DNA of 64,000 nt from Amycolatopsis acidiphila. GTDB taxonomy: Bacteria > Actinomycetota > Actinomycetes > Mycobacteriales > Pseudonocardiaceae. The DNA is taken from positions 4,526,001 through 4,590,000 of the forward strand of contig NZ_CP090063.1 of NCBI RefSeq assembly GCF_021391495.1, in the 5' to 3' direction. Position 1 is the stretch's first letter. Each line of letters starts with the position of its first letter. Under the pieces are notes generated by a model. The model was given only the letters and a program-made list of their open reading frames with translations. It was not told the origin of the DNA and searched no databases. The translations under genes and the position numbers were made by a program. Below, piece by piece: positions 16,410 to 25,131 of this stretch.

Positions 16410-17006
16410 TCAGCAGCAGCGATTCCCGCGCCAGGCCTCCCGCCCCTCGCGCCCGGCGACCGCCGCGATCACCAGCGCCGCCAGGGGATCGGCCCAGTAC
16501 CAGCCCCACAGCGCGTTCAGCAGCAGCCCCGCCAGCACCGCCGCGGACAGGTACGTGCACAGCAACGTCTGCCGCGAGTCCGCGACCGCGCTCGCCGAGC
16601 CCAGCTCCCGCCCCGCGCGGCGTTGCGCGTACGACAGCAGCGGCATGATCACGAGTGAGACGGCGGCGAGCACGATGCCCGCGACCGACTCCCCCGCCTT
16701 CCCCCGTCCCGCCAGCGACAGCACCGACTCCACCGTCACGTACGCCGCCAGCGCGAAGAACGACACCGCGATCACCCGCAGCGCCACGCGTTCCCGCGCC
16801 TCCGGGTCGGCACCCGAGAACTGCCACGCGACCGCGGCGGCCGAGGACACCTCGATCACCGAGTCGAGCCCGAACCCGATCAACGCGGTCGAACCGGCGA
16901 CCGTCCCGGCCCAGATCGCGACGACGGCCTCGACGACGTTGTAGGTGATCGTCGCGGCGACCAGCAGGCGGACCCGCCGGGTCAGGACCGCTTTCCTGGC
17001 CGGCAC
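16410..17006 (-). CDS. CDF-like cation transporter
   Basis: A 198-residue membrane protein with about five to six helices and the cation-diffusion-facilitator feel: STALIGFGLDSVIEV in the second helix (Asp at the metal-site position) and a repeated polar WADPLAALVIAA near the end. It lacks the large cytosolic C-terminal domain of full CDF proteins. The GTG at 17006 is 3 bases after the stop of the CmtR-type regulator, so they form an operon. A Cd/Pb or Zn efflux role follows from that context. Confidence 0.78.
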   Translation of the reverse strand: MPARKAVLTRRVRLLVAATITYNVVEAVVAIWAGTVAGSTALIGFGLDSVIEVSSAAAVAWQFSGADPEARERVALRVIAVSFFALAAYVTVESVLSLAGRGKAGESVAGIVLAAVSLVIMPLLSYAQRRAGRELGSASAVADSRQTLLCTYLSAAVLAGLLLNALWGWYWADPLAALVIAAVAGREGREAWRGNRCC

Positions 17007-17009
17007 GGC

Positions 17010-17324
17010 TCAGTCCACGCAGGCCGGGCCGGGGTCGACGGCGAGGACGACCTGCGCGAGCTCCGTCAACGCGCGGGCCAGGTGCGCATCGGCCAGTGCG
17101 TAGCGGACCTGCCGCCCCTCGTACGACGCGACGACGAGACCGCAGCCCCGCAGGCAGGCGAGGTGGTTGGACACGTTGGACCGGCTCAGGCCCAGCTGCT
17201 CCGCCAGCCGCGCCGGATAGGCGACCCCGTCGAGCAGCGCCACCAGGATCCGGCAGCGCGTCGGGTCGGCCAGCGCCCGCCCGAGCCGGGCCAGCGCGTC
17301 CTCCCTCGTCTCGGACTTCAGCAC
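17010..17324 (-). CDS. cmtR: CmtR-type Cd(II)/Pb(II)-sensing ArsR regulator
   Basis: A 104-residue winged-helix repressor. It matches mycobacterial CmtR through most of its length (ARLGRALADPTRCRILVALL; LSRSNVSNHL; YEGRQVRYAL). The three metal ligands known for CmtR, Cys57, Cys61 and Cys102, fall at exactly the same positions here (HLACLRGCGL and GPACVD). Metal binding would release the operator and derepress the operon. The GTG at 17324 is the plausible start; the frame extends to 17555 only as a shadow. The partner here is a CDF-like transporter rather than the P-type ATPase of mycobacteria. Confidence 0.9.
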   Translation of the reverse strand: MLKSETREDALARLGRALADPTRCRILVALLDGVAYPARLAEQLGLSRSNVSNHLACLRGCGLVVASYEGRQVRYALADAHLARALTELAQVVLAVDPGPACVD

Positions 17325-17352
17325 AGACCGAACAGTACAGCAGACGCTGAAC

Positions 17353-18564
17353 TCAGGGAACGACGACGACCTGGTCCTTCCGCGTCGCCGACGCCAGGTC
17401 GTGCGCGGTCTCGCGCGGGGCGATCCCCTCGGTGATCCACTGGCCGAGCAGCAGCGCAACCTTCGCGCGCATCTCGGTGCGCAGGCGGTGGAACGAGTCC
17501 TGCGGGTCAGCGCCCACCTGCCCCAGCAGCAGCCACCACGCCCACGCCGCGGCACCGGCGTTCGCCACGAAGTCCGGGATCACCGGGATCCCGCGGGCCG
17601 CGAGCATCGCCTCGGCCTCGGGCGTCGTCGCCGCGTTCGCCGCCTCCACGACGACCTTCGCGACGACGTCGACGCTGTTGTCCGGGGTGAGCGCGTAAGA
17701 GATCGCAGCGGGCACGAAGATGTCCGCCTCGATGCCGACGACCGCGGCGCGCTGCAGCTGCCGTACCCCGGCCGGCAGCCGCGAGCGGTCGATCTCGCCG
17801 AAGCCGTCGCGCAGCTCCAGCAGCGCCGGGACGTCGAGACCACCCGGGTGGTAGAGCGTGCCGGCGGCGTCGGCGACCGCGACGACCCGCATGCCCGCCT
17901 CGTGCAGGTACCACGCCGCGCCGCCGCCCATGGTGCCGATGCCCTGGATGGCGACCGTCGTCCCGGCCGGTTCCCAGCCCCACGCGCTCGCGGCCCCGAA
18001 GCAGGCCTGTGCGACGCCGTACCCGCCGATCACGTCCCCGAGCAGGCCGCCGGGCACCGGCGCCGTCAGCCCCGCCCGCACCCGCGCCAGGGTCCGCTCC
18101 GGGTCGGCCGACCGGCTGATCGCCGCGTGGTAGGACTGCTGCAGGCCCAGCCGCGCGAACACCTCGTCGATCAGGTGCTGCGGGACGCCGAGGTCCTCGG
18201 CGGTCACCCAGTGGTCGTCGAGCCAGGGCCGCATCGCGGCGCAGAACCGCTCGAGCACGCCCACCGCCCGCGGGTCCTTCGGGTCGAAGTCGATGCCGCC
18301 CTTCGCGCCGCCGACGGGCAGCTCGAACGTCGCGGTCTTGGCCGCCATGCCGCGGGCGAGGTCCTCGACCTCCCGCATCGTGCACCCGGCACGCATCCGG
18401 GTGCCACCGGTGGCCAGGCCCGAGACCAGCGTGTGCACCACGAGGTAGCCGTGGGCCCCGGTGACCGGGTCGGTCCAGGTCAGCCGCAGCAGTGGTTCGG
18501 CCTCCCGCCGCGCGATCGAGAGCTCACCGCTCGTGCTCTGCCACGGGTCCTGCATGGTGGTCAT
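17353..18564 (-). CDS. Glu/Leu/Phe/Val-type amino acid dehydrogenase
   Basis: A 403-residue NAD(P)-dependent oxidative deaminase. The catalytic region ELPVGGAKGGIDFDP contains the conserved Lys88; a second Lys76 lies in GMAAKTA. The Rossmann half has VAIQGIGTMGGG. The family deaminates Glu, Leu, Val or Phe to 2-oxo acids. The length is in the Leu/Glu-dehydrogenase range, and the specificity cannot be fixed. ATG at 18564 is preferred, with AGGAGG 10-11 bases upstream. It is divergent from a LysR gene (18777), which may control it. Confidence 0.88.
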   Translation of the reverse strand: MTTMQDPWQSTSGELSIARREAEPLLRLTWTDPVTGAHGYLVVHTLVSGLATGGTRMRAGCTMREVEDLARGMAAKTATFELPVGGAKGGIDFDPKDPRAVGVLERFCAAMRPWLDDHWVTAEDLGVPQHLIDEVFARLGLQQSYHAAISRSADPERTLARVRAGLTAPVPGGLLGDVIGGYGVAQACFGAASAWGWEPAGTTVAIQGIGTMGGGAAWYLHEAGMRVVAVADAAGTLYHPGGLDVPALLELRDGFGEIDRSRLPAGVRQLQRAAVVGIEADIFVPAAISYALTPDNSVDVVAKVVVEAANAATTPEAEAMLAARGIPVIPDFVANAGAAAWAWWLLLGQVGADPQDSFHRLRTEMRAKVALLLGQWITEGIAPRETAHDLASATRKDQVVVVP

Positions 18565-18714
18565 CCGACCCCGCCCTCCTGTCACCGGATCTGCGCCTGC
18601 CGCGCGGCGGGCATGACGGGACCACTCACTGCTGGAGCAGGGGAATCCCGGGTCGTGCCCACCGGGTGCGACAAGTCCAGAGTGCGGGCGCGCACGCCTC
18701 CGCGTCCAGTTACG

Positions 18715-18728
18715 GATCATGCATGGTC
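18715..18728. promoter_or_regulatory. Near-perfect palindrome, candidate LysR operator
   Basis: GATCATGCATGGTC is a 14-bp palindrome with one mismatched pair, located 49 bases before the LysR start and about 150 bases from the divergent dehydrogenase. The position suits autoregulation by a LysR protein. Upstream sequence TACG and downstream GTGTTCACG show no further symmetry. Confidence 0.5.
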
Positions 18729-18776
18729 GTGTTCACGCTTGCTGCACAACCGCGCCCCGCCTCTTAACCTGGACGC

Positions 18777-19700
18777 ATGGAGCTTTCGTTGCACCGGCTG
18801 CGGATGCTTCGGGAGCTGCGCCGCCGCGGCACCGTCACCGCGGCCGCCGCCGCGCTGCACTACACGGCCTCCGCCGTCTCCCAGCAGCTCGCGCAGCTGG
18901 AGCGGGACGTGGGCGCCAAGCTCATCGAGCGCCTCGGCCGCCGCGTCCAGCTGACCGAGCTGGGCATGCTGCTCACCGACCACGCCGAGGAGATCCTGCG
19001 CACGGTGGAGCGGGCCACGACCGCGCTGGAAGAGGCGCAGGACGGCGTCACCGCCCGGCTCACCGCGGGCGTGTGGGCGTCCGTGGCGTCGGGCCTGCTG
19101 CCCTACGCCCTGACCGCGCTGGCGGCCGAGCATCCGGGCATCGAGGTGCGCACGAAGGAGCTCGCGCCGGAGGACACCGCGGGCGCGGTCCGCGACGGCG
19201 CGCTCGACTTCTCGTTCGTCATCGAGTACTCCGACTACCCCATGCCGTGGGATCCGGCGCTGACGAAGGTCGTGATCGCGGTCGAGCGGATGCACGCCGC
19301 GGTGCCGGAGGGCTCGGTGCCGACGGGCAGCGTGAAGATGATCGAGCTGGGCGAGTACCCGTGGATCCTCGCCGGCCCGCGGTCGCACTTCGGCCGCGCG
19401 GTGCGGCTGGCGTGCCAGCGCCACGGGTTCGAGCCGAAGATCGACCACGAGGTCGGCGAGCAGGCGACGGCGCTGGCGATGGTGGGGGCCGGGCTCGGTG
19501 TCACGCTCGTGTCGGACCTGGGGCTTACGCTGCTCCCGGCCGGGGTGGACATCGTCGCGCTGACCGAGCCGGTGATGCGGACGGTGTCGATCGCGCACCG
19601 CACGTCCAGCGGGACCCGGCCGTCGCTGCAGCTGGTGATCGACGCCGTCCGCGCCGCCGCGGCGGAGAAGGGCCTCGGCGCGGGAGCACCGCTGCCCTAA
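18777..19700 (+). CDS. LysR family transcriptional regulator
   Basis: A 307-residue LysR-type regulator. It has an N-terminal winged HTH (GTVTAAAAALHYTASAVSQQ), a linker helix and a periplasmic-binding-like effector domain from about residue 90 (LPYALTALAAEHPGIEV, VGAGLGVTLVSDLG). No Shine-Dalgarno precedes ATG 18777; TTAACC 11 bases upstream could be a -10 of a short-leader transcript. It is divergent from the amino acid dehydrogenase and convergent with the amidohydrolase, with 4-base stop overlap CTAA. Confidence 0.9.
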   Translation: MELSLHRLRMLRELRRRGTVTAAAAALHYTASAVSQQLAQLERDVGAKLIERLGRRVQLTELGMLLTDHAEEILRTVERATTALEEAQDGVTARLTAGVWASVASGLLPYALTALAAEHPGIEVRTKELAPEDTAGAVRDGALDFSFVIEYSDYPMPWDPALTKVVIAVERMHAAVPEGSVPTGSVKMIELGEYPWILAGPRSHFGRAVRLACQRHGFEPKIDHEVGEQATALAMVGAGLGVTLVSDLGLTLLPAGVDIVALTEPVMRTVSIAHRTSSGTRPSLQLVIDAVRAAAAEKGLGAGAPLP

Positions 19701-21163
19701 CGGCGGACCGGCCGCCCGGGCAGCGCACCGGGCACCACCTGCCCGTCGCGCACCACGAACTCGCCGTTGACGAGCACGTGGACCGTCCCGGCCGAGGGTA
19801 CGCTGCCGTGGTCGTAGGTCGAGCGGTCTTCGAACCGCGCCGGGTCGAGCACGACGATGTCCGCGTCGCTCCCCCGGGCGAGCCTTCCCTTGCGCCGCAT
19901 GGCAGGCACCGCTTCTTCGAGCGTGCGGGCGGGCACCAGCGAGCAGCGCGCGATCACCTCGGGCAGGGTGAGCGCGCCGCGTTCGCGGAACAGCGTGCGG
20001 ACGGCCTTGGCGAACGTGCCGGCCGTGCGCGGATGGGTCAGCGCCCCGGGCGGCAGCGGCCAGGCGAGAGGGTCGGGCGGGCCGGCGGGCCAGGTCAGCG
20101 GCATCGCGTCGCTGGCGATCGCGGTGTCCTCGAACAGCAGTGCGCGCTCGAGGCAGGCCCGGTCGGCCGCGTCGTTCTCGTCGAGGAAGTGCAGGATCGC
20201 CAGTGCGCCCGGGTCGGCGGCCCGCACCTCGAGCAGCCTGCGAGCGTCCGCCATCCGCTCCCCGGTCGCCACCGCGACCACGGCGTCGGGCCGCAACCCT
20301 TGTGCGGCAAGGGCTTCCGGATGCAGGAAGCCGGCGCCGATCGCGGTGGACCCCGCGCCGTAGGGGTAGGCCTCGGTGGTGACCACGGAGCCCTCCGCCC
20401 GGCACTGCCCGACCAGCGCGAGTACCCGGTCGACCCGGCGCGCGGACGTGCTGTTGACGTGGCAGTAGTGCATGTGCGCGCCCGTTTCCCCGGCCGCGCG
20501 CACGATCTCCTCGGCGCCGTCGACGGGCACCGCGGGGTCGACCTCGGCCAGCGCCCTGGCGTGGGTGAAGGTCGGCGCGCCCGCCTGCGCGGCGAGGCGG
20601 GCCACGGCGAGGTACTCGGCGGGGTCGACCAGCGGCGCGTACCCGAGGAGGACGCCGATGCCGAGCGCACCGTCGGCCAGGTCCCGGTACAGCCGGCCGA
20701 GAATCCGTTCGCGCTGGGCGGCGGAGGCCTCGCCCTGCCAGGCCGGGTCACCCAGATGCCGCAGGACGGTCCCTGCGCCGGGCGCGCCGTCGACCCCGGC
20801 CAGCTCGATCATCCGGGCCAGCGCCCACGACGTCGAGTACCCGTAGTTCAGCGGCCGCCCCTCGGCCGCGGCGTGCGCGTACGCGGTGGCGACCGGCGTG
20901 GTGCCCGCTTCCAGCTCGAGTGCCGTCGTCACCCCGTCCAGCGCCTGCAGCCGGTGCTCGGGCACAGCCTGGCCGTGGCTGTGCAGGTCGACGAACCCGG
21001 GGCTCACCACGAGGCCGGTGACGTCGAGCCGGCGCCCGTTTTCCAGCGGGGCGGTGGAAACGCCCGTCACGGACCCGTCCCGGACCTCGACGTCGGCCAC
21101 CGCGTCGAAACCGCTTTCCGGGTCGATCACCCGGCCGCCGCCGAGCACGATCGAAGAGCTCAT
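19697..21163 (-). CDS. Amidohydrolase, N-acyl-D-amino-acid deacylase type
   Basis: A 488-residue amidohydrolase-superfamily enzyme. The metal-binding HxH is in GFVDLHSHG after the small beta-sandwich, a conserved Glu is in ALELEAGTTP, and further His residues are at FTHARALAEV and YCHVNST. The C-terminal KGRLARGSDADIVVLDP is typical of D-aminoacylase and D-glutamate deacylase relatives. Start ATG 21163. It is divergent from the S9 peptidase, 79 bases apart; peptide and acyl-amino-acid breakdown would fit both genes. Confidence 0.82.
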   Translation of the reverse strand: MSSSIVLGGGRVIDPESGFDAVADVEVRDGSVTGVSTAPLENGRRLDVTGLVVSPGFVDLHSHGQAVPEHRLQALDGVTTALELEAGTTPVATAYAHAAAEGRPLNYGYSTSWALARMIELAGVDGAPGAGTVLRHLGDPAWQGEASAAQRERILGRLYRDLADGALGIGVLLGYAPLVDPAEYLAVARLAAQAGAPTFTHARALAEVDPAVPVDGAEEIVRAAGETGAHMHYCHVNSTSARRVDRVLALVGQCRAEGSVVTTEAYPYGAGSTAIGAGFLHPEALAAQGLRPDAVVAVATGERMADARRLLEVRAADPGALAILHFLDENDAADRACLERALLFEDTAIASDAMPLTWPAGPPDPLAWPLPPGALTHPRTAGTFAKAVRTLFRERGALTLPEVIARCSLVPARTLEEAVPAMRRKGRLARGSDADIVVLDPARFEDRSTYDHGSVPSAGTVHVLVNGEFVVRDGQVVPGALPGRPVRR

Positions 21164-21242
21164 CACCCGAACGTAGCCGCGGCGGATCCCCTCGTGGCGA
21201 AAATTCCCCACCGATGTCGTACCCGGGTGGTAGGAAGGCCTG

Positions 21243-23249
21243 GTGACCACCGATGACCCGTTCGCCGACCTCGACGGCTACGTCGCACTGCCCCGGGCCG
21301 CGGGCCTGACCCTCTCGCCCGACGGGCGCCGGCTCGTCGTCGGCGTGTCGGCGCTCGACGCCAAGAAGACCAAGTACGTGCCCGCACTGTGGGAGGTCGA
21401 CCCGGCGGGCGCACGCCCGGCCCGGCGGCTGACCCGCAGCAAGCAGGGCGAACCGGGCGCCGCCTTCACCCCCGGCGGCGACCTGTTGTTCGTCTCGGCG
21501 CGCCCGGTGCCCGACGCCGAGGAGGACGAGGCGCCCCAACCGGCGCTGTGGCGGCTGCCGGCGGACGGCGGGGACGCGGAGCTGCTCGCGGCGCCGCCCG
21601 GCGGCGTGCAGGGCGTGGTCGTCGCGCGCGAGGCCGGCACCGTGGTGATCGGCTCGCCGATGCTGCCCTCGGCCAAGGATGCCGCGCAGGACAGGGAGCT
21701 GCGGGCCAGGCGCAAGGAGACTGCGGTCTCGGCGATCCTGCACGAGGAGTACCCGGTCCGGTACTGGGACCACGACCTCGGCCCGGCCCGCACGCGGCTG
21801 CTCGCGGGCGCACCGGAGGACGAGCTGCGGGACATCACCGGGCACGCGGGGCGCGCGCTCGAGTTCGACCCGGTCTGGGACATCACGCCGGACGGCAGCA
21901 CAGTGGTCGCCGCGTGGGCGGTGCCGGAGGCCGGGGGCTCGCAGCGGTTCGCCCTGGTGGCCATCGACGTCGCGAGCGGGGAGCGCCGGGTGCTCGCCGA
22001 CGACGTGGACCACGAGTACGAGAGCCTGCGCATCTCCCCCGACGGCAGCCAGGTCGCGGTCGTCGTGCAGGAGCGCCCGACCGCGTCGAAGATCGGCGAC
22101 AGCTGGCTGGCGCTGCTGCCGATCGGCGGTGGTGAGCTGCGCGCGCTGACCGCGTCGTGGGACCGCTGGCCGCACGGTCCGGAGTGGACACCCGACGGCA
22201 GCGCGCTGGTGGTCGTCGCGGACGACCAGGGGCACGCGCCGCTGTGGCGGGTCGACGCCGCGAGCGGCGAAGTCACCAGGCTGACCGAGTCGGGCGCGTA
22301 CGGCAACGTGCAGATCTCGCCCGACGGGCAGTGGGTGTACGCCTTGCGTTCCTTTGTGGACAGTCCACCCGCGCCGTACCGGGTCGCGATGGACGGCACC
22401 GGAGCGGAGGCGCTGCCGGGCCCGGTGCCGGCCGTCGAGGTGCCGGGGCGGGTCGAGGAGGTCACCACGACGGCGTCCGACGGCGCGCGGGTGCGCGCGT
22501 GGCTGGCGTTGCCGCACGGGGCCAGCGCCGAGGAGCCGGCACCGTTGCTGCTGTGGATCCACGGCGGGCCGCTGGGTTCGTGGAACGCGTGGCAGTGGCG
22601 GTGGAACCCGTGGCTGGCGGTCGCACAGGGCTACGCGGTGCTGCTGCCCGACCCGGCGATCTCGGTCGGGTACGGGCTGGAGTTCATCCAGCGCGGCTGG
22701 GGCGAGTGGGGCGGCACGCCGTACACGGACCTGATGTCGATCACGGACGCGGCCGTCGAGCGGCCCGACATCGACCAGACCCGCACGGCGGCGATGGGTG
22801 GTTCGTACGGCGGGTACATGGCCAACTGGGTGGCCGGCCACACGGACCGCTTCAAGGCGATCGTCACGCACGCGTCGGTGTGGGCGCTGGACCAGATGGG
22901 CCCGACGACCGACGGCGCGTTCTACTGGGGCCGGGAGATGAGCCCGGAGTCGATCGCGAGGAACTCCCCGCACGCCTTCGCGGACGCCATCACCACCCCG
23001 ATGCTGGTCATCCACGGCGACAAGGACTACCGCGTCCCGATCGGCGAAGGCCTGCGGTTGTGGTGGGACCTGCTGTCCCGCTCGACCGCCCCGGACGGTT
23101 CCAGCCCGCACAAGTTCCTCTACTTCCCGGATGAGAACCACTGGGTCCTCACGCCGAACCACACGAAGGTCTGGTATTCGACCGTGCTGGCCTTCCTGGC
23201 GCACCACGTCCGCGGCGAGGAATGGCACCGCCCGGAAATCCTGGGTTGA
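21243..23249 (+). CDS. S9 family prolyl-oligopeptidase-type peptidase
   Basis: A 668-residue serine peptidase. Residues about 10-400 form a beta-propeller with TolB/WD40-like repeats (LSPDGRRLVV, ISPDGSQVAV, WTPDGSALVV). The C-terminal alpha/beta-hydrolase domain has the nucleophile Ser521 in GGSYGGY, then Asp in HGDKDYRVP and His in FPDENHW. No signal peptide is visible, so it is probably cytosolic and trims small peptides. Start GTG 21243. Confidence 0.92.
   Translation: MTTDDPFADLDGYVALPRAAGLTLSPDGRRLVVGVSALDAKKTKYVPALWEVDPAGARPARRLTRSKQGEPGAAFTPGGDLLFVSARPVPDAEEDEAPQPALWRLPADGGDAELLAAPPGGVQGVVVAREAGTVVIGSPMLPSAKDAAQDRELRARRKETAVSAILHEEYPVRYWDHDLGPARTRLLAGAPEDELRDITGHAGRALEFDPVWDITPDGSTVVAAWAVPEAGGSQRFALVAIDVASGERRVLADDVDHEYESLRISPDGSQVAVVVQERPTASKIGDSWLALLPIGGGELRALTASWDRWPHGPEWTPDGSALVVVADDQGHAPLWRVDAASGEVTRLTESGAYGNVQISPDGQWVYALRSFVDSPPAPYRVAMDGTGAEALPGPVPAVEVPGRVEEVTTTASDGARVRAWLALPHGASAEEPAPLLLWIHGGPLGSWNAWQWRWNPWLAVAQGYAVLLPDPAISVGYGLEFIQRGWGEWGGTPYTDLMSITDAAVERPDIDQTRTAAMGGSYGGYMANWVAGHTDRFKAIVTHASVWALDQMGPTTDGAFYWGREMSPESIARNSPHAFADAITTPMLVIHGDKDYRVPIGEGLRLWWDLLSRSTAPDGSSPHKFLYFPDENHWVLTPNHTKVWYSTVLAFLAHHVRGEEWHRPEILG
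22356..22368. repeat. GTGGACAGTCCAC palindrome
   Basis: A 13-bp palindrome with the same arms as GTCCACNGTGGAC but in reverse order, within the S9 peptidase gene in the stretch coding VDSP. Confidence 0.6.
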
Positions 23250-23458
23250 CAGCGGCGCGGGCCGTGCCGGCGGTGTGGGCGGTGCCGGCCGTGCCGGCAG
23301 TGCCGGCGGCGCGGGCGGCGCGGGTGGCCGATGGCAGGGTCACCTCCCTGCCGCGGTCGGCACCGGGGGCCCGGACGCCACGGCGCCGACGGCGACTCCG
23401 GCCCCGTCGGCGGCTCGGGTTCGGGCCGCCTTCGGGTTCGGCCCTGTCGGCGGCTCGG

Positions 23459-23577
23459 GCACCAGGCGCCGCCAGTCCTGTCGGCCCACCGGCGACTCCG
23501 GCCCCGTCGGCGGCTCGACTCCGGCCCCGTCGGCGGCTCGAGCACCAGGCGCCGCCAGTCCTGTCGGCCCACCGGCG
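23459..23577. repeat. GC-rich imperfect repeats with exact 36-bp copies
   Basis: An exact 36-base segment occurs at 23459-23494 and again at 23542-23577, 83 bases apart. Around it, variants of CCGGCCCCGTCGGCGGCTCG recur at about 23400, 23500 and 23522, and TTCGGGCCGCCTTC occurs near 23420 and 23603. It looks like a decayed minisatellite. Not clearly coding in any frame. Confidence 0.75.
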
Positions 23578-23780
23578 GCTTCGGCCCTGTCGGCGGTTCG
23601 GTTCGGGCCGCCTTCAGGTTCGGCTCCACCGGACGGCTCCGACGCCTGTGGCGCAGGCGGCGCATGGCGCCGGTGGCGGCACCGCTACGTGTAGGCCGCG
23701 CCGCGGTGGCGGTAGGTCCCCTACCTCACCGGCGACGACGTGCGCGGGTGGCGGCGGGAAGCTGGAGGTCACCGATGTTC

Positions 23781-23800
23781 CGCTGAAAGCGCTTTCAGCG
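23781..23800. promoter_or_regulatory. LacI/cre-type operator palindrome
   Basis: CGCTGAAAGCGCTTTCAGCG is a perfect 20-bp palindrome. Its centre TGAAAGCGCTTTCA fits the LacI/GalR-family operator pattern (TGNAANCGNTNNCA). It lies 360 bases upstream of the ABC importer and nothing else is transcribed nearby. No LacI-family gene is in the window. Confidence 0.6.
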
Positions 23801-24067
23801 CGATCCCGCGGCTGATCTCCGACCACAAAGGCGGCTGTAGCGTGCCCAGCCGTAGCCTCCCCGCCCGCGCCAACGTCGCCCGGCGCGCACCCGGGCCCCG
23901 TCCCACCGGAAAAGCTGCCACCCGGCCCCCGCCACGGGCGCCCCGCCCCGCGCGGCCGGGCACTCCACGAGTGCAAGCGCCAACGCGAACGTCACCCCTC
24001 CACCCCGCCCTGCGCCCAAACACGCCGCAAAGCGCCCTCAAAGACCCACAACACCCACCCTCAAACT

Positions 24068-24102
24068 TCAACAGTCAGTTGACCTCTTCAACAGGCCGTT
24101 GT
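24068..24102. promoter_or_regulatory. Tandem inverted repeats on the ABC importer promoter
   Basis: TCAAC-AGTCA-GTTGA (24068-24082) is a perfect 5-bp-arm repeat. TCAAC-AGGCC-GTTGT (24088-24102) is its near copy, exactly 20 bases later, about two helical turns. The first covers the -35 hexamer and the second fills the spacer to the -10. The operon's own fused HTH protein is the obvious candidate binder; this is inference. Confidence 0.6.
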
Positions 24103-24107
24103 ACCGT
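24079..24107 (+). promoter_or_regulatory. Promoter of the ABC importer operon
   Basis: TTGACC (24079-24084) and TACCGT (24102-24107) are separated by 17 bases, a good primary-sigma-type promoter. Transcription would start near 24114, about 45 bases before ATG 24160. Confidence 0.6.
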
Positions 24108-24159
24108 CCCTCCTCATCGCGCCGCCTGCGACGCGGCCCACGAACCGAGGAGAAATGCG

Positions 24160-25131
24160 ATGTCGGCCAGGTCACGTTTCGTGCGCTGGGGCGCACTGGT
24201 TGCCGGTTGCCTGCTGACCGTGACCGCCTGCGGCGGCGGCCCCGACGGAGCGGGCGGCACCGGCGGCACCGGCGGCACCGCGGGCAGCGGCGGCACGTCG
24301 GCGGGGATTCCCGACAACGCCGCGATCCTGCAGGCCGTGACCAAGGACGCCCAGCTGGCCGCGACCGTCCCGCCACAGATCGCGCAGGCCGGCTCGCTCA
24401 ACATCGGCTCGAACCTGCAGTCCGCGCCCAACAACTTCTACGCCGCGGACGGCAAGACGCCGGTCGGCTTCGAGGTGGACCTCGCCAAGGCCATCGCCGC
24501 CAAGCTCGGCCTCACCGTCCGCTACAGCGACATGCCCTTCGGCTCGCTGATCACCAGCCTCCAGTCCGGCCGCCTCGACCTGACGATGGCCGGCATGAAC
24601 GACACCAAGGCCCGCGAGCAGCAGATCGACTTCGTCGACTACTTCACCTCCGGCATCACGATCATGATCCGCAAGGGCAACCCCGACGGCATCACCGGCC
24701 CGGACACCCTCTGCGGCAAGACCGTCGCCGTCGTGCAGGGCACCAGCCACCAGGCCTTCGCCGCCGAGCAGAGCACCAGGTGCACCCAGGCCGGCAAGCC
24801 CGCGATCACCGTCACCGCCACCGACAGCGACTCGCAGAACCAGACCCAGCTGCGCACCGGCCGCGTCAACGCGATCCTCAACGACCTGCCCACCGCCGCC
24901 TACGTCTCCCAGAACGCGGGCAACGGCCAGTTCTTCGAGGTCGTGCCCGGCCGGCCGATCGACGGCGGCCCCTACGGCATCGGCGTCAACAAGACCGACC
25001 CGCAGCTGCGCGACGCGATCGCCAAGGCGCTGACCACCCTGGTGGACGACGGCACGTACGCCAAGATCCTCGATGCCTGGGGCATCAAGCAGGGCGCGCT
25101 GACCAAGGTGAGCGTCAATGCCGGAAGCTGA
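24160..25131 (+). CDS. Amino-acid ABC transporter substrate-binding lipoprotein
   Basis: A 323-residue family 3 solute-binding protein. The N-terminus is a lipoprotein signal with lipobox VTAC (lipidated Cys24), followed by a Gly-rich linker of GGT repeats. The binding domain has typical signatures GFEVDLAKAIAAKLGL, MPFGSLITSLQSGRLDL and YGIGVNK. It captures a polar amino acid or related ligand outside the membrane. ATG 24160 has GAGGAGA 6 bases upstream. Its last 14 bases overlap the permease start, showing operon organisation. Confidence 0.92.
   Translation: MSARSRFVRWGALVAGCLLTVTACGGGPDGAGGTGGTGGTAGSGGTSAGIPDNAAILQAVTKDAQLAATVPPQIAQAGSLNIGSNLQSAPNNFYAADGKTPVGFEVDLAKAIAAKLGLTVRYSDMPFGSLITSLQSGRLDLTMAGMNDTKAREQQIDFVDYFTSGITIMIRKGNPDGITGPDTLCGKTVAVVQGTSHQAFAAEQSTRCTQAGKPAITVTATDSDSQNQTQLRTGRVNAILNDLPTAAYVSQNAGNGQFFEVVPGRPIDGGPYGIGVNKTDPQLRDAIAKALTTLVDDGTYAKILDAWGIKQGALTKVSVNAGS

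Larger units (their letters stand above)
23250..24159. other. 910-bp region without a gene
   Basis: I see no credible gene. 23250-23345 is a run of GCC/GGT-rich degenerate triplets (gccgtgccggcg variants). 23380-23650 holds longer imperfect repeats with exact 36-bp copies. 23781-23800 is a perfect palindrome. From about 23870 the plus strand becomes C/A-rich and G-poor up to the promoter at 24079. Several frames are open here but have repetitive Arg/Pro/Gly composition and no ribosome binding site. Confidence 0.6.

Noticed and set aside
20748..23228. 826-codon minus-strand frame
   Set aside because: Shadow of the S9 peptidase, whose catalytic Ser/Asp/His motifs are all on the plus strand.
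23380..23650. CRISPR-like repeat array
   Set aside because: Only two exact copies exist, the spacing between copies is itself repeat-derived, and no cas gene is nearby.
23131..23786. PE_PGRS-like or Gly/Ala-rich repeat protein in the gap after the peptidase
   Set aside because: Frames are broken by repeat changes, composition differs in each frame, and there is no start signal.
24066..24095. TTCAACAG direct repeats as a separate element
   Set aside because: They are the left halves of the two inverted repeats on the importer promoter and need no separate explanation.
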